A DNA stretch of 64,000 bases from Moniliella sp. 'wahieum' (GCA_003971905.1 RSEE01000156.1:1-64000); one strand, 5' to 3'. Positions 22,374 through 33,196 are shown, counted from the first letter of the stretch. Program-made: numbers and translations. The notes: generated by a model from the sequence alone, not told the origin.

Positions 22374-24517
22374 TGGTTTAGGGGTATAAACCCTTGGCAG
22401 ATCAATCGGTGGCTCGTACGTTAGTTCCTGATCCAGATCCTGGTTGAACGTTGAACGTTGAACCGAGGGGTGTAGAGGCGAGAGAGAGACCCTTAGTAGT
22501 TTGGGTGGCTGCCTGCGGGCAAAGGCCGCAGTCCAGACCCTCCGAGGTAGGAGCCACGTACGTCGTTGGTCGTTAGACCAGCTGAAGGGGTCCAGGAGCT
22601 CCGAAGTTACTCTGTTCCTCGCAGCGTTACCACACTCGGTACGCTGTAGCTGGCGGGAACAGAAAGAGTCCTAAAGAGCAAGCGCTAGTGATGAGAGTAA
22701 CCGCGGCTTGCAGTGCACTCGAAGTAAGTTGTAAATTCGTAAGCGTAAGGGTGGTAGAAGGTGGAAGGGCGAGAGAGGAACTGCTAGTCGGGGAGACCAA
22801 AGGTAGAAGACAGGATGGTCGACAAGGACCACAGCTAGCAAGCCTTAAACATGGCTGCTTTTATATACAGCAGAAGGGACCAGGCCTCAAGTGCCTCATG
22901 ACATGCATGACAGGTATAGACAGAATGCGGGGCACTTCCCGAGAGGTAAAGACTAATGCACAGCCCTTGCTCTCCAAGGCGCTAACGATGCGTAGTCGGG
23001 CCCAGCAGGAAGGGTTCGGACAAGACTGGACGCAATGGGCACAAAGCATCGTACCGATAAGCCCATGCGACCATGGCGGGCCGCGGAGGATATCCGCAGC
23101 AGTATAAGGTGTCGACTGGCTCTCTCTCGCTATAGTCTCCCCGGACTGACGCGTGTTGGGCTGAGATGTCTACCACATGCGGGGCTCAGCGTCCGAAGAT
23201 AACCGGAGCGCCCCGTAACAAATCCCGTCCGTCGCCCCATAACCTGGACGCCATCTTGCCGCGAATTCGCCTGACGAATCCCCCCTCCCCACGGACGAGT
23301 ATATCACGCCCGGCATTTGTCCATTGAGATGAGCCTCATCAGTTGGGCTGCCCAGAACATAGCAGCCATCCGCACCTCGCGTTGGCGGTCCACCAGTCAC
23401 CTCTCAGTCGCCATAGCAGCAAACCCTCGAAGGCCCAGGCCCATATAATGTTGCCGCCGCACATCATATATGTCCTGCGTTACGTGCGTAGCACATGGGA
23501 TTGGCGTCTTCGCTTGCACTACGCCACGAACCAGGCACCGCTTAGTGTCGTCCTTCACCTCGATAATATAGTGACTGGGGTGGCGACAAAGGTATACACG
23601 CCGCTCGCGCGGCCACCAGCATGGCCATTTTCGTTTTGAGTGCTGTCGTACAGTGCATTCGCGCACTCAAAAGGGAGCGTGACGTGTCCCCTGATGAGAC
23701 CTGGAGTCCTGATGGTCCTCGAGGGTGATGCAATCGCACTGGTGGTGGTGGTGTGGCAACCAGCAATGCCTACAGAGGAACATCAAGCAGCGAGTCGCCA
23801 TCAGGGGCTAAGCTGCGGGACAAGGAGGAAAACAGGAGAGGGGAAACAGCGGAACTCCTAGGCCTGAAGAGGAGCTGAAGGGACATTGGTAGCCACATGG
23901 CTAGCCCATGTATATCCACTCTGTTATCGTCTTCGTCTCTCCCCTTCTATATCTACCAGTCGGCTTAGCACTCCTCTGAATGAACAACACCTACTTCTCC
24001 TCCTCTCAGACCTCACCCCCTGACCAGATCTTCACGCACAGGCCACCCAAATATATTAGTAGAGAAGGGGCGGAGGGGCGAAAACTGTGGGGGAGAGTGT
24101 CTCGGATTATTGGGAAGATCTGATGGTAAAGTTTCGCCGAGCACGTTCGATACAGAGCTTGAAGGGGAAGAAATGATAATGCATTTCCATTCCTCCTCCA
24201 CCTGCATGTGGGCGGAAGTCCGTTTCATCAACATCAACCTACCACGAGCCAGGCATGAGCAGTATATATTCTGCTTCTTTACTAGCCCAATTCTCGAAAC
24301 GCGTATAACCAGCCAGCGGCGAAACCATGAACCATTGGGAAAGGTCACGTGGCGAGCTACGTAATGAAATTCGTCCTTAGTACTTAGTGAGCCCGGAGAT
24401 GTCACCCATGATGTGTGGTGTCATGCATGTCATCGACGAGAGACCGAAGATAGCGCTGAGCCTCCGCGCTGAGCGGGCCCAAAGCTTCGCGCGAGCTCCT
24501 CCACACACCTTGGACCA

Positions 24518-25179
24518 ATGTTGGTGTCGATGCGTCTGTCGGCGACGCGGCTTTCGCGTCAAGGGGCAGGGGCTGGGGAAGGGGTAGGGGCAAGAATACG
24601 AGCCGGAATAAGAGCCGAAGCGAGCCCTTCTTCCCGTGGACCAGCTTTGGTACAGCGCATGCTACCTGTTGCCATGCCGGCCCGGCAGATGCACGCTACG
24701 CCTGCGTGCGCGCTGCGCGCCAGCGCGCGGCAGGAGATGTTGTTACCCGGTCTGATTGGTGTGACGTTGGTGGGTGCCGGGCTTGCTGCACGGTTTTGGG
24801 CGGGCTCTTCGTCGGGCGGTCGGGTGTCGCGTCCGATGGGCCCGCGACAGGGCAAGTGGATTCGCGGTGGGTTCCAAACCAAGATGGACAAAAAGGAAGC
24901 GGCGGTGATTTTGGGGCTTCGGGAGGGCTCCTTGACCAAAGCCAAGGTCAAAGATGCTCATCGACGCATGATGATTGCCAATCATCCCGACCGAGGCGGA
25001 TCGCCTTACTTGGCTGCGAGTACGTCCTTGAGCCTCCAGTATCCTTTGCATATTTTGGGGTTCCTGGTTCTGTGTTAGTCTGACGGGGTTTTGTTCTTGT
25101 TCTTGTTCTTGTTGGTGGCGTTTCTTGTGCAGAAATCAACGAAGCCAAAGACCTGCTCGATAAGCACACGCCGCGGTGA
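24518..25179 (+). CDS. PAM18: mitochondrial import J-protein TIM14/PAM18
   Basis: J-domain co-chaperone of the presequence translocase motor in the mitochondrial inner membrane, which stimulates mtHsp70 at TIM23. Exon 1 is 24518-25019, a GTACGT...GTGCAG intron covers 25020-25132, and exon 2 is 25133-25179, giving 182 residues. The N-terminus is Arg/Ser/Ala-rich, as for a mitochondrial presequence. A single membrane segment follows (LLPGLIGVTLVGAGLAARFW), then the J domain with EAAVILGLREG, HRRMMIANHPDRGG (the HPD motif) and, after splicing, AAKINEAKDLLDKHTPR. Length and order match TIM14. An internal ATG at 24659 is a possible alternative start. No frame break is seen. Confidence 0.93.
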
Positions 25180-25551
25180 GTGTGCTTGAGCTCGGGGTGT
25201 GGCTCTCTTTGCCTAGCCCGTTGACTAGCTGCTTCTTGGACGGAAAGAGGCAGTAAGAAGCACCTCTTATTTCCTGGTACACATACCCTTGCTCTGCTGC
25301 ACCATCAGTCGTATGCCCCACCTCACCTTTGTCTGTGACTAGTGACTGCCCCCCACAGCTCATCTGCGAATCCAGAGAGAGTGCGTGTTTGCATGATGAA
25401 CGAGGTAGACAAACGAATCCAATGCGAGAGCCGGAAATTGAGCCCGGCCCAGAAGAGCACTAGCAACCGGCTCCACACGGGCTTCTGACAACAAGTACCA
25501 GCAAGGATCGAGCCTGAAGGCGGGTTTGGGGAGACATCTCTATTCTGAATC

Positions 25552-26083
25552 CATATCATTGACAGTGCTTAAGGCTGGGACAGGGAACCGCTATGCCTAA
25601 ACCGAACCATTCATCTTTGCGTGGGTTACTTGGTAGCGCCACCAATGTTAAGGAACCAGGGGGATCGCCAGGATATCAGGACCCTCAGGTGCTCGCCATC
25701 CGGTCCCGTACCCTAGGTAGCGCGTGTGAACACGGATGAACGTGGTAGACATCCGAGCGAGGAACCACATTTCCATTGAGACCCAGTAGCCAAATCCTTC
25801 CAATGCGCAAACATCTTTCCCGCTGCTTTGGTGCCGCAGTATCCTCACGTCGTCAAAACCAGGGGGAAAACCGGTTCTTGGTGCGTCCCTGGTACTTAGC
25901 ATTCTTGCCGCATTCTGCTTGTTCCACAGCAGCCGAAGCAGCTCCTTCTCCCGGCGTTCCAAAGGTGTCGCGGTGTTCTCATGCACCACCCTCCGGTACG
26001 CGCTCTGTGCCTCCTGAGATCCGGTGTCGCGCAGCGTGTGGTCCGCCTCCATTCCTGATCCTCCGATTGCTCTGGGCCCCATC
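25552..26083 (-). mobile_element. 5'-truncated LINE fragment (copy 3)
   Basis: Minus-strand 3' end of the same non-LTR retrotransposon as copies 1 and 2. It carries the C-terminal endonuclease-like part (MEADHTLRDTGSQEAQSAYR, PLERREKELLRLL, FLARMSTTFIRVHTRYLGYG) and the untranslated tail. The tail ends in sequence complementary to CATATCATTGACAG, shared with copy 1. It is more diverged than copies 1 and 2, with frame changes, so it is older. Similarity stops abruptly at 26083, as expected from incomplete target-primed reverse transcription. Confidence 0.85.
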
Positions 26084-26289
26084 TGTAACAACTAGGAGAC
26101 CACTGGGCCTACGGCCCGGTCTGCTGAGGCTTCGACTCAGCCTTTTGGGCTGACTCAGGTGGCGACGGTGGAACGGGGGTTATCGTGGCGACGATGGCCC
26201 AGCACAACAGGCTGGGCGAAGCCACAGCCGACCGGGGGGCGTAGACTCGGTGGTATGCTAGTACTAAAAAATGACAAGATGGCTATGGG

Positions 26290-26676
26290 TCACGCCGGGT
26301 TCGCACCTTCATGGTCTTGAAGACGGCTAATAGCTAGTACGCGTTCACCCACCCGTCCCTCTATTTGCTTGGGAAGAAGCTGAGCGCTGCCGACACGATC
26401 CTCTTGCATTGCCTCCTTCTCGCCTTGGTACTTGGTCATCTGGTCTTCACCACTAATCACGCCTTCCTCGTCTTCGCTCTTCACTGTCCCGTCGACGACC
26501 GAGTCAAGGGACAACGTGGTGGGCAAGATCACGGGATGTAGCAAGGGCAGGTAGTTGGGCGTTGAGCACACCCCGTGCATTGCGAACCGAGTTCGCTTGG
26601 TCCGGGACGAGGATTTCGGCATAAGGACCAGGAGGTCAACGTGCGGATGATCGGCGGACAGGGACAGTTGGTACAC
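26290..26676 (-). CDS. hypothetical open frame in repeat island
   Basis: A 128-codon frame with a hydrophilic, acidic C-terminal half (DGTVKSEDEEGVISGEDQ) and no recognised motif. It lies between two LINE copies. It may be a remnant of another element rather than a host gene. Confidence 0.2.
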   Translation of the reverse strand: MYQLSLSADHPHVDLLVLMPKSSSRTKRTRFAMHGVCSTPNYLPLLHPVILPTTLSLDSVVDGTVKSEDEEGVISGEDQMTKYQGEKEAMQEDRVGSAQLLPKQIEGRVGERVLAISRLQDHEGANPA

Positions 26677-26970
26677 TACTCTTGCCTGAAGAATGGGGGC
26701 TAGGGCGAAGCACTAGACTAGGCGATCAATGGATGAGCGCGATGAATCGGTCACACCAATGAGAGCCTAGAACGGCGGCGGTTATCCGTTAAACGTTAAC
26801 TCGTAACTGAGAAGTAACTCCGCTACCAAGCTAAGGACAATTGCAATGTGCAGGGTGGGAACAGTTAGACATAGCTTCTCGTAAAAGCTACTGAACATTC
26901 AACGTATAGACCTCGATGGACGGAACAACAGGGTCGGCATCTATTTTGGTACCAACGTTGGTCCCCATCG

Positions 26971-27135
26971 GTTCTGTTGACTACCAGCGGTCTAGAGCCC
27001 AACATCGATCATCAGCCTTCAGTGACACGTGGCCCGATATGCGTCCCGGACGTTCCACTACGAGCTTCCACTGGCCTCCGAGCCCGGAGCGTTATCGATC
27101 CTATCATATATCACGGCCCTTAGGTCTAGCTCTAA
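26971..27135. repeat. dispersed repeat, copy B
   Basis: Counterpart of 100-262 in the same orientation, sharing GTTGACTACC, GCCTTCAGTG, CACGTGGCC, CTTCCACTGGCCTCCG and CATATATCACGG blocks. It lies about 300 bases from the 3' end of LINE copy 1. Confidence 0.5.
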
Positions 27136-27424
27136 CCCACTGAGCCTAGAAAATTGGTCCCCAAAGAACGGCGTGAAAGTATAGCGAGAGTCTATTGGCC
27201 AGTTACTAGTTACTAGAGTTACTTACGTCCGAAGCGACACCTTCTCGTTGTGCATGCTCCAGCATGGTGCAGCGCAATGTCAATTAGATGGGAGAGCCAA
27301 ACAGGCTGACTAGAGTATTACTAGATTACTAGAATTCATGTAGCACATCTTTCGGGAATGGGGATATCTCATCAGTAACATCATTAACCATCCTTGTCGG
27401 TATGGGCTGTTCGCCGTCTTTGAA

Positions 27425-29567
27425 TTCATATCATTGACAGAGCTTAAGGCTGGGACAGGGGGAACGCTACGTCTAAACCGAACCGTTCATCTTGCGGGGG
27501 TTACTTGGAAGCGCCACCAAGATTAAGGGACCAGGGGGATCGCCAGGATTAGGACCCTCCGGCTCACGCCATCCGGTCCCGTACCCTAGGAAGCGCGTGT
27601 GGACACGGAGGAACGTGGTTGACATACGAGCGAGGAACCATTTCCACTGAGACTTAGTAGCCAACTCCTTCCAATGCGCAAACAACTTGCCCGCCGTCTT
27701 GGTGCCGTAGTATCCTCGCGTCGTCAAAACCAGGGGGAAAAACGGTTCTTGAGTGCGTCCCTGGTACTTGGCGTTCTTGTCGCATTCTGCTTGTTCAAGC
27801 AGCCGAAGCAGTTCCTTCTCCCGGCGTTCCAAAGGCGACGCAGTGCTCTCATGCACCACCCGCCGGTACGCGCTCTGCGCCTCCTGCGATCCCGTGTCGC
27901 GCAGCGTGTGGTCTACCTCCATTCCGGTTCCTCCCAGTGCTCCGGGCCCCATCACGCGGTAATCGGTGCGCTGTGCCTTCCGTCCGCGCCTCGTCCCATC
28001 CTCTTCCTCCACCATAGGTTCGTTGTGGACGTGGGTGTCGGGGATGGAGCGGAGGAGCTGGAGAATGGGCTCCCGCACTGCCTCATGCAACGCACCAAAC
28101 TTGGCCTGGGTGCGGGTGCAGGACATGATGTGTTCCAGCGAGGACATGACGCCGCACTTGCACATGCTGCGCGTGGTGCGGCACAGCGTGCGGAGCTGGA
28201 GACCAACCTGGACCTGCTGGTCAGAGAGCTTGAGGTACGGGACGGATGGAATGGCGGAGAGCCAGTTGTGGCTCAGCGGGTTGCTGTGCTCAACCACATG
28301 GCGACCATCGGCAGCGTCCAGCTTCTGGAGCAGCTCCTGTCGACTTTGCTCCCACATCTCGCGGCAGCGCTGGCGTTGCTTCGTAAATGCGTTGGCCCTT
28401 GCCGTTTGCGGTCCCGAACGGTCAACATAAGTGGTAATGAGATAGTCGTTGACCTCGTTGGCCGCGGCACGGGCGTGGGGCGCGATATACGAGTAAAGCG
28501 GGCTGCCACATCCTCCCAGCCGAAGAGGCAGGCTCATGAGCATGTCGAAGTGGTCGTCCTTGGTACCTTGGGGGTCCTCGTCGCCCCGGATCCGTCTGAA
28601 CTCCGTACAGATGAAGGCATCAATCTCGGCCAGCACGTCGTCTAGCTCTCCTTCCATCTGCATGGTGCGGAGCAGGTGGCGCAGCTTGGTCTGAGTGCTG
28701 AGCCGCCATAGTAAGAGGCGTCCCTGGCGGGTGATGCCATCAAACTTAGGCATGTTCTCCCTCAGACTGGCCAGTTGGGCCCGGAGCCACGATCGACGAC
28801 AGTCTACCCTCCCACACAAGTGCCCAGAACCTGCAGACCATCCCCCCGAATCTGGTCCCGGTCCCGCTCGACACACTTACGCAGGTTGAGCTTGAGGCCT
28901 GACGCGTCGTCTTCCAAAGCTCCGCGGCTAGGCCGGTAATGCCTGGCCCTGGACCGAAAATCGTAATGTCGTCCAGGTATGCCATCACCAGGTGCCCCGG
29001 CGGCAGGTCCTGTTCCAGTTTCTCCAGCGTGGGCCGCACTGCAATGGAGAAGAAAAGGGGGCGAGGGGGTCGCCCTGCCGTACGCCCTCTGCCGACAGGA
29101 CGTTGGTCTCATTTCCGCCCGACGCGACCCAGAGCTGGGTGGGGGAACCATAGATCCATCGGCCCAAGGTGAGGAGATGGGGGGCGTAGGCATGGAGCGC
29201 CTTGGCGAGTGTGCGACGGCGCACAGTGTTGAAGGCGTTGGTAAAGTCGAGCATGGCGACGTGGCTGAAGTCGCCCAGTTCCGCATCGTTCTCCCCGCCT
29301 GGCGCTGTCATGCGCTCGACATCCGTACGATAGGCTCCACCCGTTTTGCGATGCTACCCAACTGGGTGGGGAGAAGCCACTGTTGGGGCGATCGCTCGAG
29401 CGATGGCCTTGGCGCACAGGCGGTAGATCAGCTCCCCGCAGGCGATGGGCGGATGCCTCCCGATGCCTTCTCAGGGGGGTAAGGCGGAGGCCAACAGGAG
29501 CTCGCGTCCTGGGCAGTGCCGTGGTAAATGCTCTTGGTGTATGCAAGGTGTGCCCGTCAATATTCAA
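27425..29567 (-). mobile_element. non-LTR retrotransposon (LINE), copy 1
   Basis: Minus-strand LINE of about 2.1 kb, truncated at its 5' end (29567). Reverse transcriptase motifs are read from the right: GGIRP-like sequence, motif A DFTNAFNTVRRRTLAKAL, motif B EGVRQGDPLAPF and motif C MAYLDDITIFGPGPG. Then come the thumb region (LPLRLGG) and a zinc-knuckle-like CKCGVMSSLEHIMSC. Last is a restriction-like endonuclease candidate (RTDYRVMG...GMEVDHTLRD). The longest frame is 27473-28876. The 3' tail ends near 27425 and is shared with copy 3. A C-terminal endonuclease after a Cys/His knuckle is typical of the R2/NeSL/CRE-type early-branching LINE clades. The element has a few frame changes; some may be sequencing errors. 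It faces copy 2. Confidence 0.88.
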
Positions 29568-30002
29568 TGTTCAACGTGTTCAACGTTGACTTCAACGTTT
29601 AACGGACGTTCAACTTAACATATTGTTGCGATATACTTTTTCATATGGACATTCCAAGTTAGAGTGTGGGCCAGTCTCCTCTCCGACATGGATCTGTGGT
29701 ACGGTTATTGCCACAATCGGTATTAGAAGATCGTGAGACCAGAGAGCAGCAGTTCAACTGAGTACTCAACGTTCAGTGAACGTTCAACCATGAGTGCATG
29801 AGCGCTCAGGCGCTCAGGCTGAGCGGCATGCGCACGGGCTACAGAGGTGGAGAACATTCCTACCCTCCAGGGGACTGAATATTTTGCAGGAGGAAGGCCC
29901 GGAGGTGCTGGGCTTGGCTACCGGTGTCACATCAGTGTAGTATCGCCACACAATCACTCTGTCAATCATCTGGTCATTATGAGCCCACTTTTTATAGAAA
30001 TG
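29568..30002. other. spacer between inverted LINE copies
   Basis: About 430 bases without a gene, rich in AACGTT-centred palindromes (29569-29612 and 29765-29790) and AGCGCTCAGG-type repeats near 29800-29825. It separates the 5' ends of the two opposed LINE copies. It may form a loop if the arms pair. Confidence 0.6.
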
Positions 30003-31751
30003 TCCTCACCTTGGGCCGATGGATCTATGGTTCCCCCACCCAGCTCTGGGTCGCGTCGGGCGGAAATGAGACCAACGTCCTGTCGGCAGAGGGCGTACGG
30101 CAGGGCGACCCCCTCGCCCCCTTTTTCTTCTCCATTGCAGTGCGGCCCACGCTGGAGAAACTGGAACAGGACCTGCCGCCGGGGCACCTGGTGATGGCAT
30201 ACCTGGACGACATTACGATTTTCGGTCCAGGGCCAGGCATTACCGGCCTAGCCGCGGAGCTTTTGGAAGACGACGCGTCAGGCCTCAAGCTCAACCTGCG
30301 TAAGTGTGTCGAGCGGGACCGGGACCAGATTCGGGGGGATGGTCTGCAGGTTCTGGGCACTTGTGTGGGAGGGGTAGACTGTCGTCGATCGTGGCTCCGG
30401 GCCCAACTGGCCAGTCTGAGGGAGAACATGCCTAAGTTTGATGGCATCACCCGCCAGGGACGCCTCTTACTATGGCGGCTCAGCACTCAGACCAAGCTGC
30501 GCCACCTGCTCCGCACCATGCAGATGGAAGGAGAGCTAGACGACGTGCTGGCCGAGATTGATGCCTTCATCTGTACGGAGTTCAGACGGATCCGGGGCGA
30601 CGAGGACCCCCAAGGTACCAAGGACGACCACTTCGACATGCTCATGAGCCTGCCTCTTCGGCTGGGAGGAGTGGCAGCCCGCTTTACTCGTATATCGCGC
30701 CCCACGCCCGTGCCGCGGCCAACGAGGTCAACGACTATCTCATTACCACTTATGTTGACCGTTCGGGACCGCAAACGGCAAGGGCCAACGCATTTACGAA
30801 GCAACGCCAGCGCTGCCGCGAGATGTGGGAGCAAAGTCGACAGGAGCTGCTCCAGAAGCTGGACGCTGCCGATGGTCGCCATGTGGTTGAGCACAGCAAC
30901 CCGCTGAGCCACAACTGGCTCTCCGCCATTCCATCCGTCCCGTACCTCAAGCTCTCTGACCAGCAGGTCCAGGTTGGTCTCCAGCTCCGCACGCTGTGCC
31001 GCACCACGCGCAGCATGTGCAAGTGCGGCGTCATGTCCTCGCTGGAACACATCATGTCCTGCACCCGCACCCAGGCCAAGTTTGGTGCGTTGCATGAGGC
31101 AGTGCGGGAGCCCATTCTCCAGCTCCTCCGCTCCATCCCCGACACCCACGTCCACAACGAACCTATGGTGGAGGAAGAGGATGGGACGAGGCGCGGACGG
31201 AAGGCACAGCGCACCGATTACCGCGTGATGGGGCCCGGAGCACTGGGAGGAACCGGAATGGAGGTAGACCACACGCTGCGCGACACGGGATCGCAGGAGG
31301 CGCAGAGCGCGTACCGGCGGGTGGTGCATGAGAGCACTGCGTCGCCTTTGGAACGCCGGGAGAAGGAACTGCTTCGGCTGCTTGAACAAGCAGAATGCGA
31401 CAAGAACGCCAAGTACCAGGGACGCACTCAAGAACCGTTTTTCCCCCTGGTTTTGACGACGCGAGGATACTACGGCACCAAGACGGCGGGCAAGTTGTTT
31501 GCGCATTGGAAGGAGTTGGCTACTAAGTCTCAGTGGAAATGGTTCCTCGCTCGTATGTCAACCACGTTCCTCCGTGTCCACACGCGCTTCCTAGGGTACG
31601 GGACCGGATGGCGTGAGCCGGAGGGTCCTGATATCCTGTTGGCAATCCCCTGGTTCCTTGACCTTAGTGGCGCTTCCAAACAACCCCCGCAAGATGAACG
31701 GTTCGGTTTAGACGTAGCGTTCCCCCTGTCCCAGCCTTAAGCTCTGTCAAT
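30003..31751 (+). mobile_element. non-LTR retrotransposon (LINE), copy 2
   Basis: Plus-strand LINE nearly identical by eye to copy 1 over 30003-31751 versus 29178-27433. It begins inside the reverse transcriptase at LTLGRWIYGSPTQLW, so motif A is missing. It keeps motif B (EGVRQGDPLAPF) and motif C (YLDDITIFG), the Cys/His knuckle, and the endonuclease-like domain to the end of the frame at 31740. One base (T of GGATGTGG in copy 1) is absent at the LPLRLGG position, splitting the frame. The 3' tail departs from copies 1 and 3 immediately after CTGTCAAT. Near-identity of copies 1 and 2 implies recent insertion or a recent inverted duplication. Confidence 0.88.
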
Positions 31752-31865
31752 GGAATGCACACAACATAGGAAAATGGGTGTCGGCATGCCAGTTTAGCTG
31801 TCAAACAGTTGTTTATTAGATGCAAGGCTGAGATGGAAATAAATGGGATCTGCACCTTGTTGAAC

Positions 31866-31955
31866 GCGTTAGGCGTTAGGCGCTAAGCGTTATAGGCGTT
31901 ACGTGTTATGGGCGTTAGCGTTAGGCGGCGTTAGGCCTTAGGTCTTAGTCTTAGA
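31866..31955. repeat. degenerate GCGTTAGGC reiteration
   Basis: GCGTTAGGC, GCGTTAGGC, GCGTTATAGGC, GCGTTA..., GGCGTTAGGCC and TTAGGTCTTAG follow each other. This is a decayed short tandem array containing TTAGGC hexamers about 115 bases beyond the 3' end of LINE copy 2. Confidence 0.55.
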
Positions 31956-32366
31956 TTTTATAATCTTAGGGGATCATCGATCATCGATGGAGGTGAATCT
32001 GAAGCTTGAAGCTGCTGAAGACACTGAAGCTTCAAGTGGCTCAGTGCTGAAGCTATTGAAGTGATATCATTAACATTTGCAATATGTGTGTCTGATATAA
32101 GCCGTTTCTCTCACACCCTATGTGATTTGCATACAATATCACTTGGACTCGCCGACGCCATACCAAAAGTTCTTACCCCACAGCACATATATGGACCATC
32201 GCTGGTTTCACTTTGTTGTTGCTGTTCTCTTTGTTGTTCTTTTCGCAGTTCTTTCAGCTGTTCGCGGGGCGTTATCACATGTCACAACTGACCGTGTGCC
32301 ATCCCCAAAAGCCGTTCAACGTTCAGTAACGCAATGCCACGCAGTTGGTCCATAATGGATAATGCA

Positions 32367-32424
32367 TAACTGGTAACCGGGGTAATCGGTAACCCCGGTA
32401 ACCAGCCAGTAACCGGTGACCTCT
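32367..32424. repeat. GGTAACC palindrome cluster
   Basis: Several GGTAACC and CGGTAACC units, some flanked by CCGGGG, give overlapping direct and inverted repeats just before the 61-bp array. Confidence 0.5.
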
Positions 32425-32437
32425 TAGATCTTACCCA

Positions 32438-32620
32438 GCGGGGGATCGGCAATGTGATGACGACCAGTAGACTACCACTCGTTGAGAATATGTTGAAAGC
32501 GGGGGATCGGCAATGTGATGACGACCAGTAGACTACCACTCGTTGAGAATATGTTGAAAGCGGGGGATCGGCAATGTGATGACGACCAGTAGACTACCAC
32601 TCGTTGAGAATATGTTGAAC
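32438..32620. repeat. perfect tandem repeat, 3 x 61 bp
   Basis: Three identical copies begin at 32438, 32499 and 32560, each starting GCGGGGGATCGGCAATG and ending ATATGTTGAA. After the third copy the sequence runs into TTGAACGTACGTTGAACGTT. No coding capacity is apparent. The lack of differences between copies points to recent amplification. Confidence 0.95.
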
Positions 32621-33139
32621 GTACGTTGAACGTTCAGTTGAGCGTTGATGGTCGGATACTTATGAGGATTGCGATAAAAGTTCCAGCATGCCCCTCCATG
32701 CACCATGCACCATCGCTCATGCAGAGCCCTCTCTGTTATTATGATACCCTGAGAGGTCCCTCCTGGTCCCTATAAACCTGTCGCTGGATTCACCAACAAA
32801 CCCAAGCACGAACATATATAACGTGACGCGTGAGTACTGAGTCTCGGCCTTTTTGGACCTCTGTTGTAAGGGATTGTACCCCGTTAAAACCGCCCGATTT
32901 AGGCCTCAATTAATTAGGGTTACTATCACATATGAGTCCTCTCTGGCTCTCCGTGAGCGCGTGAGCTCAGCCCCTTGAAGCTTGAAGCTTGACGGGTTCT
33001 CCTCAAGCCTCAGGCCCTGAGGCCTCCCTCACCGGCCTCACCACTAAAAGAGATAGTAGCGCCAGCTTCCGTAGAGCACACGATCATACGAGTGACTGTT
33101 TGCCTTTCGTAAACACAAGGTGGTGTCATTGCTTTCGTG

Positions 33140-33196
33140 TTTTCCGATATCTCTGCTTTTTCCGATAATCTCTGCTTTTCCCGATAATCTCTGCTG
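33140..33196. repeat. tandem repeat, about 3 x 20 bp
   Basis: Three copies of TTTCCGATAATCTCTGCT with small differences (the first reads GATATC). Confidence 0.75.

Larger units (their letters stand above)
20603..24517. other. 3.9 kb gene-poor stretch with repeats
   Basis: No supported gene. The first 1.3 kb is pyrimidine-rich with short reiterations (GATTCGTGATTCGTGATTC at 20602-20620, CGTCATTCGTCATTCGTC near 20728-20752, GAGTTC arrays near 21791-21827). A 24-base C run lies at 21908-21931 and a GC-rich hairpin at 22346-22370. The 22,380-23,880 part has the unordered look of old transposon sequence. Open frames there (for example 22688-23107 plus and 23170-23400 minus) have no family I can defend. 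Confidence 0.4.

Noticed and set aside
22688-23107. 139-codon plus-strand frame in the gene-poor stretch
   Set aside because: No recognisable domain and no promoter or intron signals beyond chance.
23170-23400. Minus-strand frame with a vague resemblance to the RNase H end of retroelement polyproteins
   Set aside because: The similarity is too weak to name a family, and neighbouring frames give no integrase or reverse transcriptase motif.
26283-26340. tRNA-like GGGTTCGCACC sequence
   Set aside because: No matching acceptor stem or D arm could be found around it.
27674-28645. Long plus-strand frame (323 codons) opposite LINE copy 1, and its mirror at 30487-31506
   Set aside because: These are antisense shadows of the LINE protein. 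The same frame appears in both inverted copies because the sense protein is conserved.
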